A DNA stretch of 64,000 bases from Rivularia sp. T60_A2020_040 (GCA_015272215.1 JACYMD010000070.1:1-64000); one strand, 5' to 3'; counted from the stretch's first letter, positions 19,059 to 28,833 are shown. Notes: a model not told the origin generated them from the letters alone. A program made the numbers and translations.

Positions 19059-19416
19059 GGGGTTAAAAATTTATTTGAATACAACGTATTATTAATCAAC
19101 TATTCTCATAATATGTTACTTAACTTAACTTTTCTTAAGGATTTAGATCAATCTATTTTGAGAACAGAGTAATATTGCCAATCCCCCTGGGGGGCATATT
19201 CATAATACAACAATTGTAGTCAACTATGAAATCTTTAAAGAAATTACAAAAAATAAAGCAAAGTTTACAGGTATGCTGTATCGAGAATTGGACTTTGCCT
19301 TTGTGAGTCAACGGGAAAGAAATTTTTCAACTGCTCTATTTTCTTCCTGTAAACGGTAGAGAAGCGTTTGAATGTGTAATAGCTCGCTCGTAACTACAAG
19401 TAGATAAGGTGTACTC
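19059..19416. other. Intergenic region between divergent genes
   Basis: About 360 bp between the DUF3120 gene and uppP. A small G/C palindrome sits near 19181. A ribosome site AAGGTG (about 19405) serves the uppP start. Nothing else is recognised. Confidence 0.45.
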
Positions 19417-20379
19417 ATGGCTGTATTAAAACGTTTGTTGTTTCCTTTGTTGATGGTAGGGAGTAGTGTTTTATCAGTAGCGACATTTCCGTTAAAAGTT
19501 TTGAGTCAAGCAAGTACCCCTGTAGTGGATGGGGGTTCGCAAATGAACTTATGGCAAGGCATTGTTTTGGGCTTCGTGCAGGGTGCAACCGAATTTTTGC
19601 CGATTAGTAGCACAGCGCATTTAAAAGCCGTACCAGTCGCACTTGGTTGGGGAGATCCAGGAGTTACTTTTACTGCGGTGATTCAATTAGGAAGTATTGC
19701 CGCTGTACTCTGGTACTTTTGGGGAGACTTGACAAGAGTGCTGACAGGTGCATGGATTGCGATCGCCAGAAAAGATTATCAAAATACCGACTTCCGCATT
19801 GCCCTAGGAATTGCCATCGGTACATTGCCAATAGTATTTTTAGGACTTTTAGTCAAGTACTTGTTTAAAGAATTTTACGAAAATACTGTCCGAAGCATGA
19901 CAGTAATCGCAATTGTGTCAATTGTCATGGCACTGTTGTTAGGGTTAGCGGAAATAAAGGGTACAAAACAGCGCAATTTTGAAAAATTAACACTAAGTGA
20001 TGGGATATTAATGGGTTGCGCTCAAGCATTGGCTTTGGTACCAGGGGTTTCTCGTTCCGGTTCAACTTTGACAGCAGGACTATTTATGGGTTTAGAAAGG
20101 GAAACAGCGGCAAGATTTTCCTTTTTATTAGGGATTCCCGCGATTACTTTATCTGGATTAGTAGAACTCAAAGATTTGTTAGAAGTAGGTACTGGTAATT
20201 CGGGAATGCCTACCTTGATAGCAGGTATCATATCATCTGCAATATTTTCTTATTTAGCAATTGCTTGGTTAGTAAACTTCTTGAAAACTAAAAGCACTTG
20301 GGTGTTTGTTTGGTATCGTCTGATATTTGGTATTGCGATATTAGCTGGTTTATCATTGGGAGTGCTTGAAAATATATAG
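19417..20379 (+). CDS. uppP: Undecaprenyl-diphosphatase, copy 1
   Basis: A 320-residue polytopic membrane enzyme that dephosphorylates undecaprenyl diphosphate to recycle the lipid carrier for peptidoglycan and other glycans. Both catalytic motifs are present: GFVQGATEFLPISSTAHL (about 52-69) and PGVSRSGSTLTAGL (about 208-221). It is about 45 residues longer than a standard UppP; the extra N-terminal part is a signal-like hydrophobic segment. The next gene is a clear paralogue with the same extension, which indicates a tandem duplication. The bacA name is a synonym. Confidence 0.93.
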   Translation: MAVLKRLLFPLLMVGSSVLSVATFPLKVLSQASTPVVDGGSQMNLWQGIVLGFVQGATEFLPISSTAHLKAVPVALGWGDPGVTFTAVIQLGSIAAVLWYFWGDLTRVLTGAWIAIARKDYQNTDFRIALGIAIGTLPIVFLGLLVKYLFKEFYENTVRSMTVIAIVSIVMALLLGLAEIKGTKQRNFEKLTLSDGILMGCAQALALVPGVSRSGSTLTAGLFMGLERETAARFSFLLGIPAITLSGLVELKDLLEVGTGNSGMPTLIAGIISSAIFSYLAIAWLVNFLKTKSTWVFVWYRLIFGIAILAGLSLGVLENI

Positions 20380-20380
20380 T

Positions 20381-20436
20381 TAATTGGTAATTGGTAATGG
20401 GGAATGGGGAATGGGTGATGGGTAATGGGGAATTAA
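20381..20436. repeat. STRR (TAATTGG / GGGAATGG units)
   Basis: Tandem units TTGGTAA and GGGGAAT/GGGTAAT fill the 94-bp gap between the uppP paralogues. Confidence 0.75.
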
Positions 20437-20473
20437 ATCCGTTCCATCAGGAATCAATCCGTAAGCAAAACTA

Positions 20474-21418
20474 ATGACTTTTTTTAAACGTCAATTATTC
20501 TGGTTTTTAACCGTAGCATCTGCCATATTAACTATTGCGGTACAGCAATTAAAAACTTTGGCAACTCAATCTCAGAGTGCAGCAGAAGGTGTGCAAAAAA
20601 TCAAGATGTTGCAAGCGATTTTTTTAGGTTTTGTGCAAGGTGCAACAGAGTTTCTCCCAATTAGTAGTACCGCTCATTTAAAAGTTGTTTCCGTAGCCCT
20701 CGGTTGGGGAGATCCAGGAGTTGCTTTTAGTGCTGTAATTCAATTAGGAAGTATTGCAGCGGTGCTGTGTTTTTTTTGGAAAGACTTGTCCAGAATTGTT
20801 AAAAGCGCTACTAGAGCTATGGTTCTTTCTGACTATATGGACTTTGATTTTCGCTTGTGTATTGGGATTATTTTTGGCACATTACCCATAGTATTAAGCG
20901 GGATTATCATTAAAATATTTATTCCCGACTTTGATAACTCACCGTTGCGGAGTATGAAGGCGATCGCCATTGCTTCGATCATCATGTCAATATTATTAGG
21001 ATTAGCGGAAAAATTCAGCAAGCGTCAGCGGGATTTTGAGCATTTGGGAATGGTAGATGGATTGTTAATGGGTATTGCTCAAGTATTAGCCTTGATTCCC
21101 GGTGTATCTCGAAGTGGTTCTACTTTAACAGCAGGATTATTTTTAAATTTAGAACGGGAAACCGCAGCCAGATTTTCCTTTTTACTGGGTATTCCGGCAA
21201 TTTCTTTAGCTGGGTTAGTTCAACTACAAGATTTCTTTGCAGCAGGAATTGATGGTAGTCAGATAGCTTCTTTAATTGCAGGTATAATTTCATCGACGGT
21301 ATTTTCTTATATTGCGATCGCCGGCTTGCTCCGCTTTCTCAAAACTCAAAGCACCTGGATATTTGTGTGGTATAGGCTAATATTCGGACTTGTGATATTA
21401 GTAGGGATTAGGAGTTAG
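20474..21418 (+). CDS. uppP: Undecaprenyl-diphosphatase, copy 2
   Basis: A 314-residue paralogue of the preceding gene with both catalytic motifs intact (GFVQGATEFLPISSTAHL and PGVSRSGSTLTAGL) and the same extended N-terminus (QSQSAAEGVQKIKMLQAIF precedes the core). The segments between the motifs have diverged (for example SDYMDFDFRLCIGIIFGTL), so the duplication is not recent. Spacing of 94 bp allows co-transcription. The TAG stop and the preceding Arg-Ser codons are supplied by a TTAGGAG heptad. Confidence 0.92.
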   Translation: MTFFKRQLFWFLTVASAILTIAVQQLKTLATQSQSAAEGVQKIKMLQAIFLGFVQGATEFLPISSTAHLKVVSVALGWGDPGVAFSAVIQLGSIAAVLCFFWKDLSRIVKSATRAMVLSDYMDFDFRLCIGIIFGTLPIVLSGIIIKIFIPDFDNSPLRSMKAIAIASIIMSILLGLAEKFSKRQRDFEHLGMVDGLLMGIAQVLALIPGVSRSGSTLTAGLFLNLERETAARFSFLLGIPAISLAGLVQLQDFFAAGIDGSQIASLIAGIISSTVFSYIAIAGLLRFLKTQSTWIFVWYRLIFGLVILVGIRS

Positions 21419-21440
21419 GAGTTGATAGTTAAGAGTTAGG
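21408..21440. repeat. STRR heptad TTAGGAG, overlapping a 3' end
   Basis: Tandem GGAGTTA units. The second uppP copy ends inside them. Confidence 0.75.
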
Positions 21441-21736
21441 ATCTGATCATATCCGTCTAGTGGTCTATGTCATTAATTCTGATGGTAATTCGTAGTGCGT
21501 TCGCGTAGCGTGCGCGAACGCACTACAAATGAAGTAAAAACCCGACTTCTTAATGTCTGGTTTAATCTGTCAAGCTCACCTGAATTTAATAGAAAGTAAT
21601 TGATAAATTGAATCCAAAATCAGTTACTTTATTCTTATCCTAATTATTGTATTATTCCTTATCCATAACTCCGGTGGTACTAACTTTTAATCTAAAATCT
21701 AAAATCTAAAATCGTTTGGCTCCCAATTATTAAATT
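21419..21736. other. Repeat-rich intergenic region
   Basis: About 320 bp holding heptads, the palindrome at 21492-21526, a single AAAAACCCGACTTCT arm (about 21537-21551) and AAAATCT heptads (21690-21713). No gene. Confidence 0.6.
21492..21526. repeat. Palindrome GTAGTGCGTTCGCG
   Basis: Perfect 14-bp arms (21492-21505 and 21513-21526) with a 7-bp loop. Relatives with TTCGCGTAGCGTG cores occur near 32970 and 52990. A dispersed intergenic palindrome. Confidence 0.75.
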
Positions 21737-23056
21737 ATGAACATTCGTCCCGCTCGCATTACAAAAGTTTTACCCGATTCTATCGGTGCAGAAATCGGAT
21801 TTGATGTCGGTGATTCTATCGTTAGTATTAATGGTATGCGTCCCCGCGATTTGATTGATTATCAATTTTTATGTGCTGATGAATTTTTAGAATTAGAAGT
21901 TTTAGATGAAAAGGGAAAAACTCATCAAATTGAAATTGAAAAAGATTATGATGATGATTTGGGTTTGGAATTTGAAACGGCACTTTTTGATGGTTTAATT
22001 CAATGTAATAATCGTTGTCCTTTCTGTTTTATTGACCAACAACCACCAGATAAACGCTCTAGTTTGTACTTCAAAGATGATGATTATCGTTTAAGTTTTT
22101 TGTATGGTTCTTACTTGACTTTAACTAATTTATCCCAACGGGAATGGGACAGAATTGAACAGATGCGGTTATCGCCGTTATATGTGTCCGTTCATGCCAC
22201 AGAACCCGAAGTGAGAATTAGATTATTAAAAAATCAGCGTGCAGGTGAAATTCTACAGCATATCAAGTGGTTTCAAGAAAGACGGCTGCAAATTCACGCA
22301 CAAGTTGTAGTTTGCCCTGGTATCAATGATGGCGTACACTTGGAACAAACTTTGCACGACTTAGCGTCTTTTCATACCAGTGACTTACCTGCGGTAGCGT
22401 CAGTGGCTGTTGTACCAGTGGGTTTGACGCGATTTCGTCCCCAAGAGGATGAATTAATCCCAGTGACGCGGGAAAAAGCACGAGAAGTCATTTTTCAAGT
22501 GCGAAAGTTGCAGCAAGAATTAAAAGCAAATTGTGGTTCAAATTGCGTTTGGTTAGCTGATGAATGGTTTTTAATTGCAGGGGAGGAACTACCATGTGAA
22601 GAGGAATATGAGGATTATCCTCAAGTTGATAATGGTGTCGGTTCGATTCGTTTGTTTATCAAGCAATTTACGCAAACAGCACGGGGATTATTACCAGAGA
22701 AAGTTGAGCAAAGAAAATTAACTTGGGTTGTGGGAAATGCTGTTGAGCAAGCTTTTCAACCTCTTGTCAAACAGTTAAATGAGGTTGAAGGTTTATCTGT
22801 GAATATGTGTGCTTTATCCAGCGATTATTGGGGACAAGAGATTAGTGTTACTGGTTTATTAACAGGTCACGATTTAATTTTAAAATTACAAGGGGAAGAT
22901 TTAGGTGAGGGGATTTTGTTACCGAGTGTAATGTTAAAACATGGAGAATTAATATTTCTAGATGATAAAACTGTGGAAGAAGTTGCTAGTAGTTTAAAAG
23001 TCAAAATATTCCCAGTAGCGAATGTTGAAGAATTAATTGATATTTGTATTAGTTGA
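21737..23056 (+). CDS. PDZ and radical-SAM-like DUF512 protein
   Basis: A 439-residue cytoplasmic protein matching the TIGR03279-type cyanobacterial FeS family. It starts with a PDZ-like segment (about 1-70, 'GaEIGFDVGDSIVSINGMRP'), followed by a CNNRCPFC cluster (about 90-97) that fits a CxxxCxxC iron-sulphur site, a TIM-barrel-like core and a C-terminal DUF512 part. The reaction is unknown. The family is widely conserved in cyanobacteria. The last Ser and TGA stop come from the TTGACAG heptad array that follows. Confidence 0.88.
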   Translation: MNIRPARITKVLPDSIGAEIGFDVGDSIVSINGMRPRDLIDYQFLCADEFLELEVLDEKGKTHQIEIEKDYDDDLGLEFETALFDGLIQCNNRCPFCFIDQQPPDKRSSLYFKDDDYRLSFLYGSYLTLTNLSQREWDRIEQMRLSPLYVSVHATEPEVRIRLLKNQRAGEILQHIKWFQERRLQIHAQVVVCPGINDGVHLEQTLHDLASFHTSDLPAVASVAVVPVGLTRFRPQEDELIPVTREKAREVIFQVRKLQQELKANCGSNCVWLADEWFLIAGEELPCEEEYEDYPQVDNGVGSIRLFIKQFTQTARGLLPEKVEQRKLTWVVGNAVEQAFQPLVKQLNEVEGLSVNMCALSSDYWGQEISVTGLLTGHDLILKLQGEDLGEGILLPSVMLKHGELIFLDDKTVEEVASSLKVKIFPVANVEELIDICIS

Positions 23057-23131
23057 CAGTGGACAGTGGACAGTGGACAGTGGACAGTTGACAGTTGACA
23101 GTTGACAGTTGACAGTTGACAGTTGACAGTT
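23052..23131. repeat. STRR heptad TTGACAG array, about 11 units
   Basis: First a TGGACAG block, then a TTGACAG block, strictly 7-bp periodic. It supplies the stop of the DUF512 gene. The block structure suggests expansion by slippage of two sequence variants. Confidence 0.9.
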
Positions 23132-23244
23132 GTTGATTACTAACCTTTAACTTTTAACTTTTGACCTTTTATTTAAATATTCAATCGTCAATCAAAAATC
23201 TAAAATCTAAAATTCAAAATCCAAAATCGAATTGGGGGCTAATA

Positions 23245-25971
23245 GTGAGATACCAAATAAAAGGAATCAGACGAATCAAATTAAGGTCGTTCAAAAAGGA
23301 ATTATTATTTTTTAATGGTCAGTTTTTAACTTATATTTTATTTATTAATTTATTTAATATTTTCAATATTTTCAATATTTTACCGGCTACAGCAGCAAGC
23401 GAACCCGTTATTAGTGTAGTTCAAAGTCGCGAAAATTCTGGTCAATGGGAAGGTATTACTAATCGCTTGCAATCCGCAGGAGTTAATTACTGTGTGATTT
23501 CTCTAAATAGCGTCAAAAGTACTGCTGATTGGGGAAACCGCACGGTGTTATTTTTACCTAACGTTGAAACATTAACGCCATCACAAGCAATTACCTTGGA
23601 AGAATGGGTAAGTAGAGGTGGTAAGGTGATTGCTAGTGGTCCAATGGGAAGTTTATCTGCACCAGGGGTACGTCGATTAATTCAAAATATTTTGGGAGGT
23701 TATTGGGGATTTAGTTTGGAAGCACCCGATAAATTGCAACCTTCCACCAATAAGTTACAGCGATGGGCGAGCGGTGCAAAATTAATGGGAGAAGTACGAG
23801 GTGCTGTTGTAGTTCCCGATGATTTTTCCTATCAAGCTGCTGTATGGGATAACAAAAATAATTCTTCAGCAGTTTTAGCTACTCAACACTCTACTTTCTT
23901 CGGTTGGCGCTGGGGAGTTGATACGGCTGCAAATCCACAGTTGGATAGTGCTTGGTTGCAAGCTGCTTTAAAACGACATATTACCCCAACTGCTATTAAC
24001 ACTGTTCCTGGTGGTTCTCCCGAATGTGCTAATTCAGCAGTCGCAGAAACTCCAAATTCCCCAATAAATACTACTTCCCCATCTTCTTTCAATATTACCG
24101 CTGTCATTCCCAATAATAACCTTCCCAGTGTCAACTTTAAACGTTCCGATCAGTTATCCGATGAAGCAATCGACCATTTACAGGATGATGTACGTCTAGA
24201 TGTCCAACCCAATTCCAGTAAACCGATTAGTACTACCGAAGTCATTGCACTACAACAAGAACTACTAAAATTAATTGGTCGAGTTGAAAGCTCCAACTTA
24301 TCAGCTGCAGCCATCGCCGGAAGTTTTCAATCTGCAAAAGCCCAAACTGTAGAAGTTGCATCGAGTCAACCAGGTGCATTAACTGTCAATAGTCAGCAAG
24401 CTTTATCACAAGCGAATGAAATTGTCAAGCAAATACCCCAATTAGTAGCACAAAAAAAATACGCGGAAGCTCGTAAACAATGGTTAACAGCCAAAACTGC
24501 TTTATGGAATCAGTTTCCGGTGAACAGCAAAATAGCTCAACCAGAAATCCGTGCTATTTGGCTCGATCGAGGCACGATTGTCAAGGCTAGAAACGAGCAA
24601 GGATTAGCACAAGTTTTTGATCGATTATCCCAAGCGGGTATTAATACAGTCTTTTTTGAAACGGTAAATGCTGGTTATACAGTTTATCCGAGCAAAGTCG
24701 CACCCCAACAGAATCCCTTAACACGTAATTGGGACCCTTTAAAATCTGCTGTCAAATTAGCTCATGATAGAGGAATGGAATTACACGCTTGGGTGTGGGT
24801 TTTTGCCGCCGGCAACCAGCGACATAATCAGATTTTGAATATTGACTCCAATTATCCCGGACCAGTGCTGGCGGCTCATCCAGACTGGGCTGGTTATGAC
24901 AGACAAGGAAAGATGATTCCTCAAGGTCAAACCAAGCCGTTTTTTGACCCCGCAAATCCCCAATTACGTCAGTATTTATTAAATCAATACGAAGAAATTG
25001 TTACCAACTACGACGTAGACGGTTTACATTTAGACTATATTCGCTATCCCTTCCAAGACCATCAGCGTAACCGTAGTTATGGGTATGGTCAAGCAGCGCG
25101 ATCGCAATTTAAGCAAAGTTACGGTGTAGATCCGCTACAAATTACACCGAATCAACGGGATATATGGCAAAAATGGACAGCGTTTCGGACTCAACAAATT
25201 GATAGCTTTGTGAGTCAAATTTCGCAAAAAATGCGTCAAAAGAAACCCGATTTAATTATGTCTGTGGCGGTATTTCCACTACCAGAACAAGAAAGAATTC
25301 AGAAATTACAACAGCATTGGGAAGTTTGGGCAAATCGAGGCGATATAGACTTAATTGTTCCCATGACTTACGCTTTAGAAACTCCAGCTTTCAGCAGATT
25401 AGCACAACCTTGGATTCTATCGAGAAAATTGGGTTCTGCTTTATTAGTCCCCGGAATTCGTTTGCTAAATTTACCAACTTTAGGAGCCTTCGATCAATTA
25501 CAATTAATCAGGGATTTACCAGTAGGTGGTTACGCCCTATTTGCTGCCGAAAATTTACAAAATCAACAGTTACAGCAAGTTTTTAACAGTACTCAAGGTA
25601 GAACTGAAACACAAGAACCAATTCCCTATCGTCAACCATTTAAAACCGCTGCTTTGCGTTATGCTTCTCTACAAAAAGAATGGGAATTTGTATTACAAAA
25701 CAAGCAGTTACAAATGTCTAACAGCAGTATTTCCGAATTTAATGCTCAAGCAGAAATCTTACAAAACGCTTTAAATCAACTTGCCAATTCTCCATCAACA
25801 GCGAACTTACAAACGACAAAAGCATCATTAACCCGCTTTCAATCTCAATTTAGAATATTAATGCGTCAACACGCTTTAAATAATTCCTATCAAGTTGGAG
25901 TATGGGAAAATCGTCTTGCTACCATCGAAAGATTAATCAATTTCGGAGAACGTTCAATTAAAAAGAGTTAG
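23245..25971 (+). CDS. Secreted GHL10-type glycosidase-like protein
   Basis: About 908 residues. An open frame continues up to a TTG at 23161, but that part translates AAAATCT repeats, so GTG at 23245 (after GGGGG) is preferred. A basic, then hydrophobic N-terminus ending LPATAA (about 48) is a signal peptide. Residues about 50-165 look like a GATase/ThuA-type fold (FLPNVETL, VSRGGKVIASG). A Ser/Asn-rich linker leads to a glycosyl-hydrolase-like TIM barrel (about 435-770) with RAIWLDRG, ELHAWVWVFA, and HLDYIRYPF. A helical tail ends the protein. It probably acts on envelope polysaccharide; the substrate is unknown. The stop TAG is in a TTAGGAG heptad. Confidence 0.85.
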   Translation: MRYQIKGIRRIKLRSFKKELLFFNGQFLTYILFINLFNIFNIFNILPATAASEPVISVVQSRENSGQWEGITNRLQSAGVNYCVISLNSVKSTADWGNRTVLFLPNVETLTPSQAITLEEWVSRGGKVIASGPMGSLSAPGVRRLIQNILGGYWGFSLEAPDKLQPSTNKLQRWASGAKLMGEVRGAVVVPDDFSYQAAVWDNKNNSSAVLATQHSTFFGWRWGVDTAANPQLDSAWLQAALKRHITPTAINTVPGGSPECANSAVAETPNSPINTTSPSSFNITAVIPNNNLPSVNFKRSDQLSDEAIDHLQDDVRLDVQPNSSKPISTTEVIALQQELLKLIGRVESSNLSAAAIAGSFQSAKAQTVEVASSQPGALTVNSQQALSQANEIVKQIPQLVAQKKYAEARKQWLTAKTALWNQFPVNSKIAQPEIRAIWLDRGTIVKARNEQGLAQVFDRLSQAGINTVFFETVNAGYTVYPSKVAPQQNPLTRNWDPLKSAVKLAHDRGMELHAWVWVFAAGNQRHNQILNIDSNYPGPVLAAHPDWAGYDRQGKMIPQGQTKPFFDPANPQLRQYLLNQYEEIVTNYDVDGLHLDYIRYPFQDHQRNRSYGYGQAARSQFKQSYGVDPLQITPNQRDIWQKWTAFRTQQIDSFVSQISQKMRQKKPDLIMSVAVFPLPEQERIQKLQQHWEVWANRGDIDLIVPMTYALETPAFSRLAQPWILSRKLGSALLVPGIRLLNLPTLGAFDQLQLIRDLPVGGYALFAAENLQNQQLQQVFNSTQGRTETQEPIPYRQPFKTAALRYASLQKEWEFVLQNKQLQMSNSSISEFNAQAEILQNALNQLANSPSTANLQTTKASLTRFQSQFRILMRQHALNNSYQVGVWENRLATIERLINFGERSIKKS

Positions 25972-26005
25972 GAGTTAAGAGTTAAGAGTTAGGAGTTAAG
26001 AGTTA
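25968..26005. repeat. STRR heptad GAGTTAG, overlapping a 3' end
   Basis: Alternating GAGTTAG and GAGTTAA units. The glycosidase-like gene ends with AGT-TAG from the first unit. Confidence 0.8.
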
Positions 26006-26304
26006 TTTTTCAGTGAGAAGTCGGGTTTTTATGATGATTCTCTTGTTTAATAGATAAGTTGTCGCGCATTTAATTTGTATTTTTCTAGCGGGCAGGATGC
26101 CCGCACTACAAGATTTTAATAAAATTTGAATATACAAATTAAAGGCTTTTTAGCTTATTTAAGTTAAAAAACCGACTCCTGATTTGCTGAACTCACGAGT
26201 AAACAAAGTTAAAAGTGAGCAGTGAGCAGTTATAAATGTTACTTAATGTGACTTCATCTTCCTGCTCTACCCACTCTACTTTGCTTTATAACAAGCACAA
26301 AATA
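25972..26304. other. Repeat-bearing intergenic region
   Basis: About 330 bp between convergent genes. Contains heptads, one GAGAAGTCGGGTTTTT arm (about 26012-26028), a GCGGGCA-GGA-TGCCCGC hairpin (26088-26104) and an imperfect opposite arm near 26165. No gene. Confidence 0.55.
26088..26104. repeat. GCGGGCA/TGCCCGC hairpin
   Basis: Perfect 7-bp arms around GGA. A widespread type of cyanobacterial intergenic hairpin. It lies between convergent genes and could assist termination. Confidence 0.6.
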
Positions 26305-26775
26305 CTACGAATTATTTTGCTCATCACTAGAATTTTGAGATTCTTCAGCAACAGCAACAGAAGCTGCTTCGTTTGTATCTTGAGATTCTTCAGCAACAGT
26401 TTCTAATACTTCTTCAGGTTCCGGTTCCACTTTAGCAGGAGGTTTGGAAGGCTTGGGAGGGCGTGCTAAAGCCTGATTCAGCGGGGCTTTGATTTCATCT
26501 CTATCAAATGATTTTTTACCTCTACCTTTACCTTTACCTTCTCTTCTACCTTCTCCTCTAGCTTCTCCTCTAGCTTCTCCTCTATCTCTAGGATTATCTT
26601 GTTGATCTTGATTGCGATCTTTTTTTACAGGAGGGACAAAATTTCGTTTTTCAGTGCTGGGTTGAGAACTAATTTCAGTACTAATTTCAGTACTGGTTTG
26701 AGAACTAATTTCAGTACTAATTTCAACATCGGGTTTTACCTGACGCTCGGATTTTTTAATTGGACGTTCTACCAT
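26305..26775 (-). CDS. Low-complexity charged protein, unknown
   Basis: A 156-residue protein without a recognisable fold. Three zones are seen: a Ser/Thr/Glu repeat (STEISSQ-type units, about 17-42), an Arg/Gly/Lys repeat (GEARGEA, then GKGKGRGKK, about 66-88), and an acidic Glu-rich tail (about 115-156). The DNA under the first two zones is itself repetitive, so length variation between strains is likely. The RG-rich block is compatible with RNA binding, but that is inference. The start region (MVERPIKKSERQ) looks like normal coding. Confidence 0.55.
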   Translation of the reverse strand: MVERPIKKSERQVKPDVEISTEISSQTSTEISTEISSQPSTEKRNFVPPVKKDRNQDQQDNPRDRGEARGEARGEGRREGKGKGRGKKSFDRDEIKAPLNQALARPPKPSKPPAKVEPEPEEVLETVAEESQDTNEAASVAVAEESQNSSDEQNNS

Positions 26776-27026
26776 TGTTAATTTCTATTAATTTATTTGT
26801 ATGATATATGCTTTTGGCGATTAAGAGACTGTTCGCGGACACATTTAAACGACGAGAGCTATAGACAAAATTTACACCATTGTTAAAACAAGTCAAGTGG
26901 TTGAAATCACTGGCTCAATCACAATGAGTGTATGGCATTGTAAAAATCAAATTGTATGATAATTATGGTCAAATGTGTCGGCAGTTAGCAAAAAACTTAT
27001 TTAAAAGTTGTTTATAATTATTTTCA

Positions 27027-28367
27027 CTACTGAGCCATTACAATTTCACCATCTTTAATATTTAGCAATTTGGAAACAACAACCTTTTCTCCTGGCTGCA
27101 ATCCTTCAATGACTTGATATTTATTATCTATAGTTTTACCTAATTTTACCTGTTTTTGCTTAACTACTAATTGAGGGGTTGTGAGAGTGGGATTTAATTT
27201 TTCGGCTACATATACAAAGGCTTCTCCAGCGATACGAAACACCGCTTCAGTCGGAATTAACAAGCCAGAATCCTGACTCCAATTGATTCTTGCTCTAGCA
27301 AATTGTCCCGCTTGCATCTTGCCTTGTTTATTATCAAATAAAGCTTTAACTAATACCGTGCGAGTATCCTGATTCACTTCTGGAGCAATAAAAAATACTT
27401 TTCCTGTACCAATATTTTCACTTTGAGCATTGATTAATTCTACCGGCATTCCTTTACGTAGCTGTGTTTTCTTTTCAAAGGAAACCGGGATATCAACTTC
27501 TAAAGGTTGATTTTGAGTGACTGTAGCAATGCGAGTTGCAGGGTTTACTAAATCTCCGACTTTTACTGAAATATTTGTGACGGTACCCGCGAAGGGAGCA
27601 TTAATTTTATCATCTTGAAGCTGCTGCGGTGTTGGTTGTGGAATTTTATTTTGAGGATTTATCTGTGCTTGTTGCAGCATTTTTTCTAAATTAGATACTG
27701 TTACTTGCTGTGTTTTGATTTGGGTATCTAAATTATTCAAGTTTGTTTTAGCTGCTATGAGTTGTTGTTCGTATTCATCTTTAGCTTGTCTTGATATAGC
27801 TCCTTGTGCAGCTAAGTTAGAATATTTTTCGGATTTTTCTTGATTTAATCTGACATTTTTCAGTAATGATAACCGTTGAAATTCTAATATTTGAAGCTGA
27901 TTATTAGCGTTTTGTAATTGTTGCTCAGTAGTTTGTAAGCTACCAAGATTACTATTACTTGTATTACTAGTTTGAATCGATTGATTGTTGGAATTTATTT
28001 GTAATAAAGGTGCTTGTGCTGCAACTTGGCTGCCAGTTTTTACGAATATTTGAGATACTTTACCTTGAGTATTTGCTTGAATACTAGCTGAGCGTAAGGA
28101 TTGCAAAGTAGCAATGAATTCGGAACTTTCTTTAATTTCACCTGCCTCTACTTCAGCCAGTTTGACTGATACTGCTGATTGTTGTACGGTGGTAGTTGAA
28201 GACGAATTGTTTTTGTAAGCCAGCAAATACCACAATATCCCCACTCCACCAACGGTTAAGGTTACTGGTAACAATATTAAAAGTAAACGCTGCCATAAAC
28301 GTCGCGATCGTGCAGGTTTTTCTGGATTGTTTCCTTGAAGTTTGGTTTGAGATTCTGGAGTTTTCAT
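27027..28367 (-). CDS. HlyD-type periplasmic adaptor (membrane fusion protein)
   Basis: A 446-residue efflux adaptor. An N-terminal membrane anchor (about 26-50, LLLILLPVTLTVGGVGILWY) is followed by a lipoyl half-motif, a long Gln/Asn-rich coiled-coil hairpin (about 140-240), the second lipoyl half (DDKINAPFAGTVTNISVKVGDLV), a beta-barrel domain and the membrane-proximal domain. It should bridge an inner-membrane RND or ABC pump to an outer-membrane channel. Neither partner lies next to it, so the exported substrate is unknown. Confidence 0.88.
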   Translation of the reverse strand: MKTPESQTKLQGNNPEKPARSRRLWQRLLLILLPVTLTVGGVGILWYLLAYKNNSSSTTTVQQSAVSVKLAEVEAGEIKESSEFIATLQSLRSASIQANTQGKVSQIFVKTGSQVAAQAPLLQINSNNQSIQTSNTSNSNLGSLQTTEQQLQNANNQLQILEFQRLSLLKNVRLNQEKSEKYSNLAAQGAISRQAKDEYEQQLIAAKTNLNNLDTQIKTQQVTVSNLEKMLQQAQINPQNKIPQPTPQQLQDDKINAPFAGTVTNISVKVGDLVNPATRIATVTQNQPLEVDIPVSFEKKTQLRKGMPVELINAQSENIGTGKVFFIAPEVNQDTRTVLVKALFDNKQGKMQAGQFARARINWSQDSGLLIPTEAVFRIAGEAFVYVAEKLNPTLTTPQLVVKQKQVKLGKTIDNKYQVIEGLQPGEKVVVSKLLNIKDGEIVMAQ

Positions 28368-28833
28368 GGCTTTTTGATAACTGATGACAATTGAAGCGCT
28401 ACTAAGTTTAAATTTGAAGTTTTAGAACAACAAGTTACTATTTTGTATTGGTTATAACCAAGATTTCAATAATTAATTCTCAGCTTTCAATAAATAAAAG
28501 GCAATAGTAACAACAAGGTTATTTCATAAGTTGCTTAAAAACTATTAATTACAACAAATAAATATAAATTCTAAATATAAATTCTAAATATAAATATATC
28601 AAAAGATACAGTTAACTTAAATAAAGCATGATAAAACACCCGTCAACTTTCCCTGACGCAAGAGATTAAATATTTTCATAAACTTATTTTATCTAAAATT
28701 GATGATTTATTCGCATATAAATAATAAAAATAAATAATCAAAATAATTAAAAAAATAAAATTATTTGATTGCAATATTCAAGACATTATTCCAGACATGA
28801 TTTACAGTGAAAGCACTTACTCAGCAAAAAATC
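28368..28833. other. AT-rich intergenic region
   Basis: About 470 bp upstream of the adaptor gene. Short AAATATAAATTCT direct repeats lie near 28560-28600. No gene or clear operator is seen. Confidence 0.45.

Noticed and set aside
23052-23131. Array resembling a CRISPR
   Set aside because: Units are 7 bp with no unique spacers, so it is a simple tandem repeat. The same holds for 61265-61356.
23161-23244. Upstream TTG start for the GHL10 gene
   Set aside because: The extension translates AAAATCT repeats; a GTG with a better context and a clean signal peptide follows.
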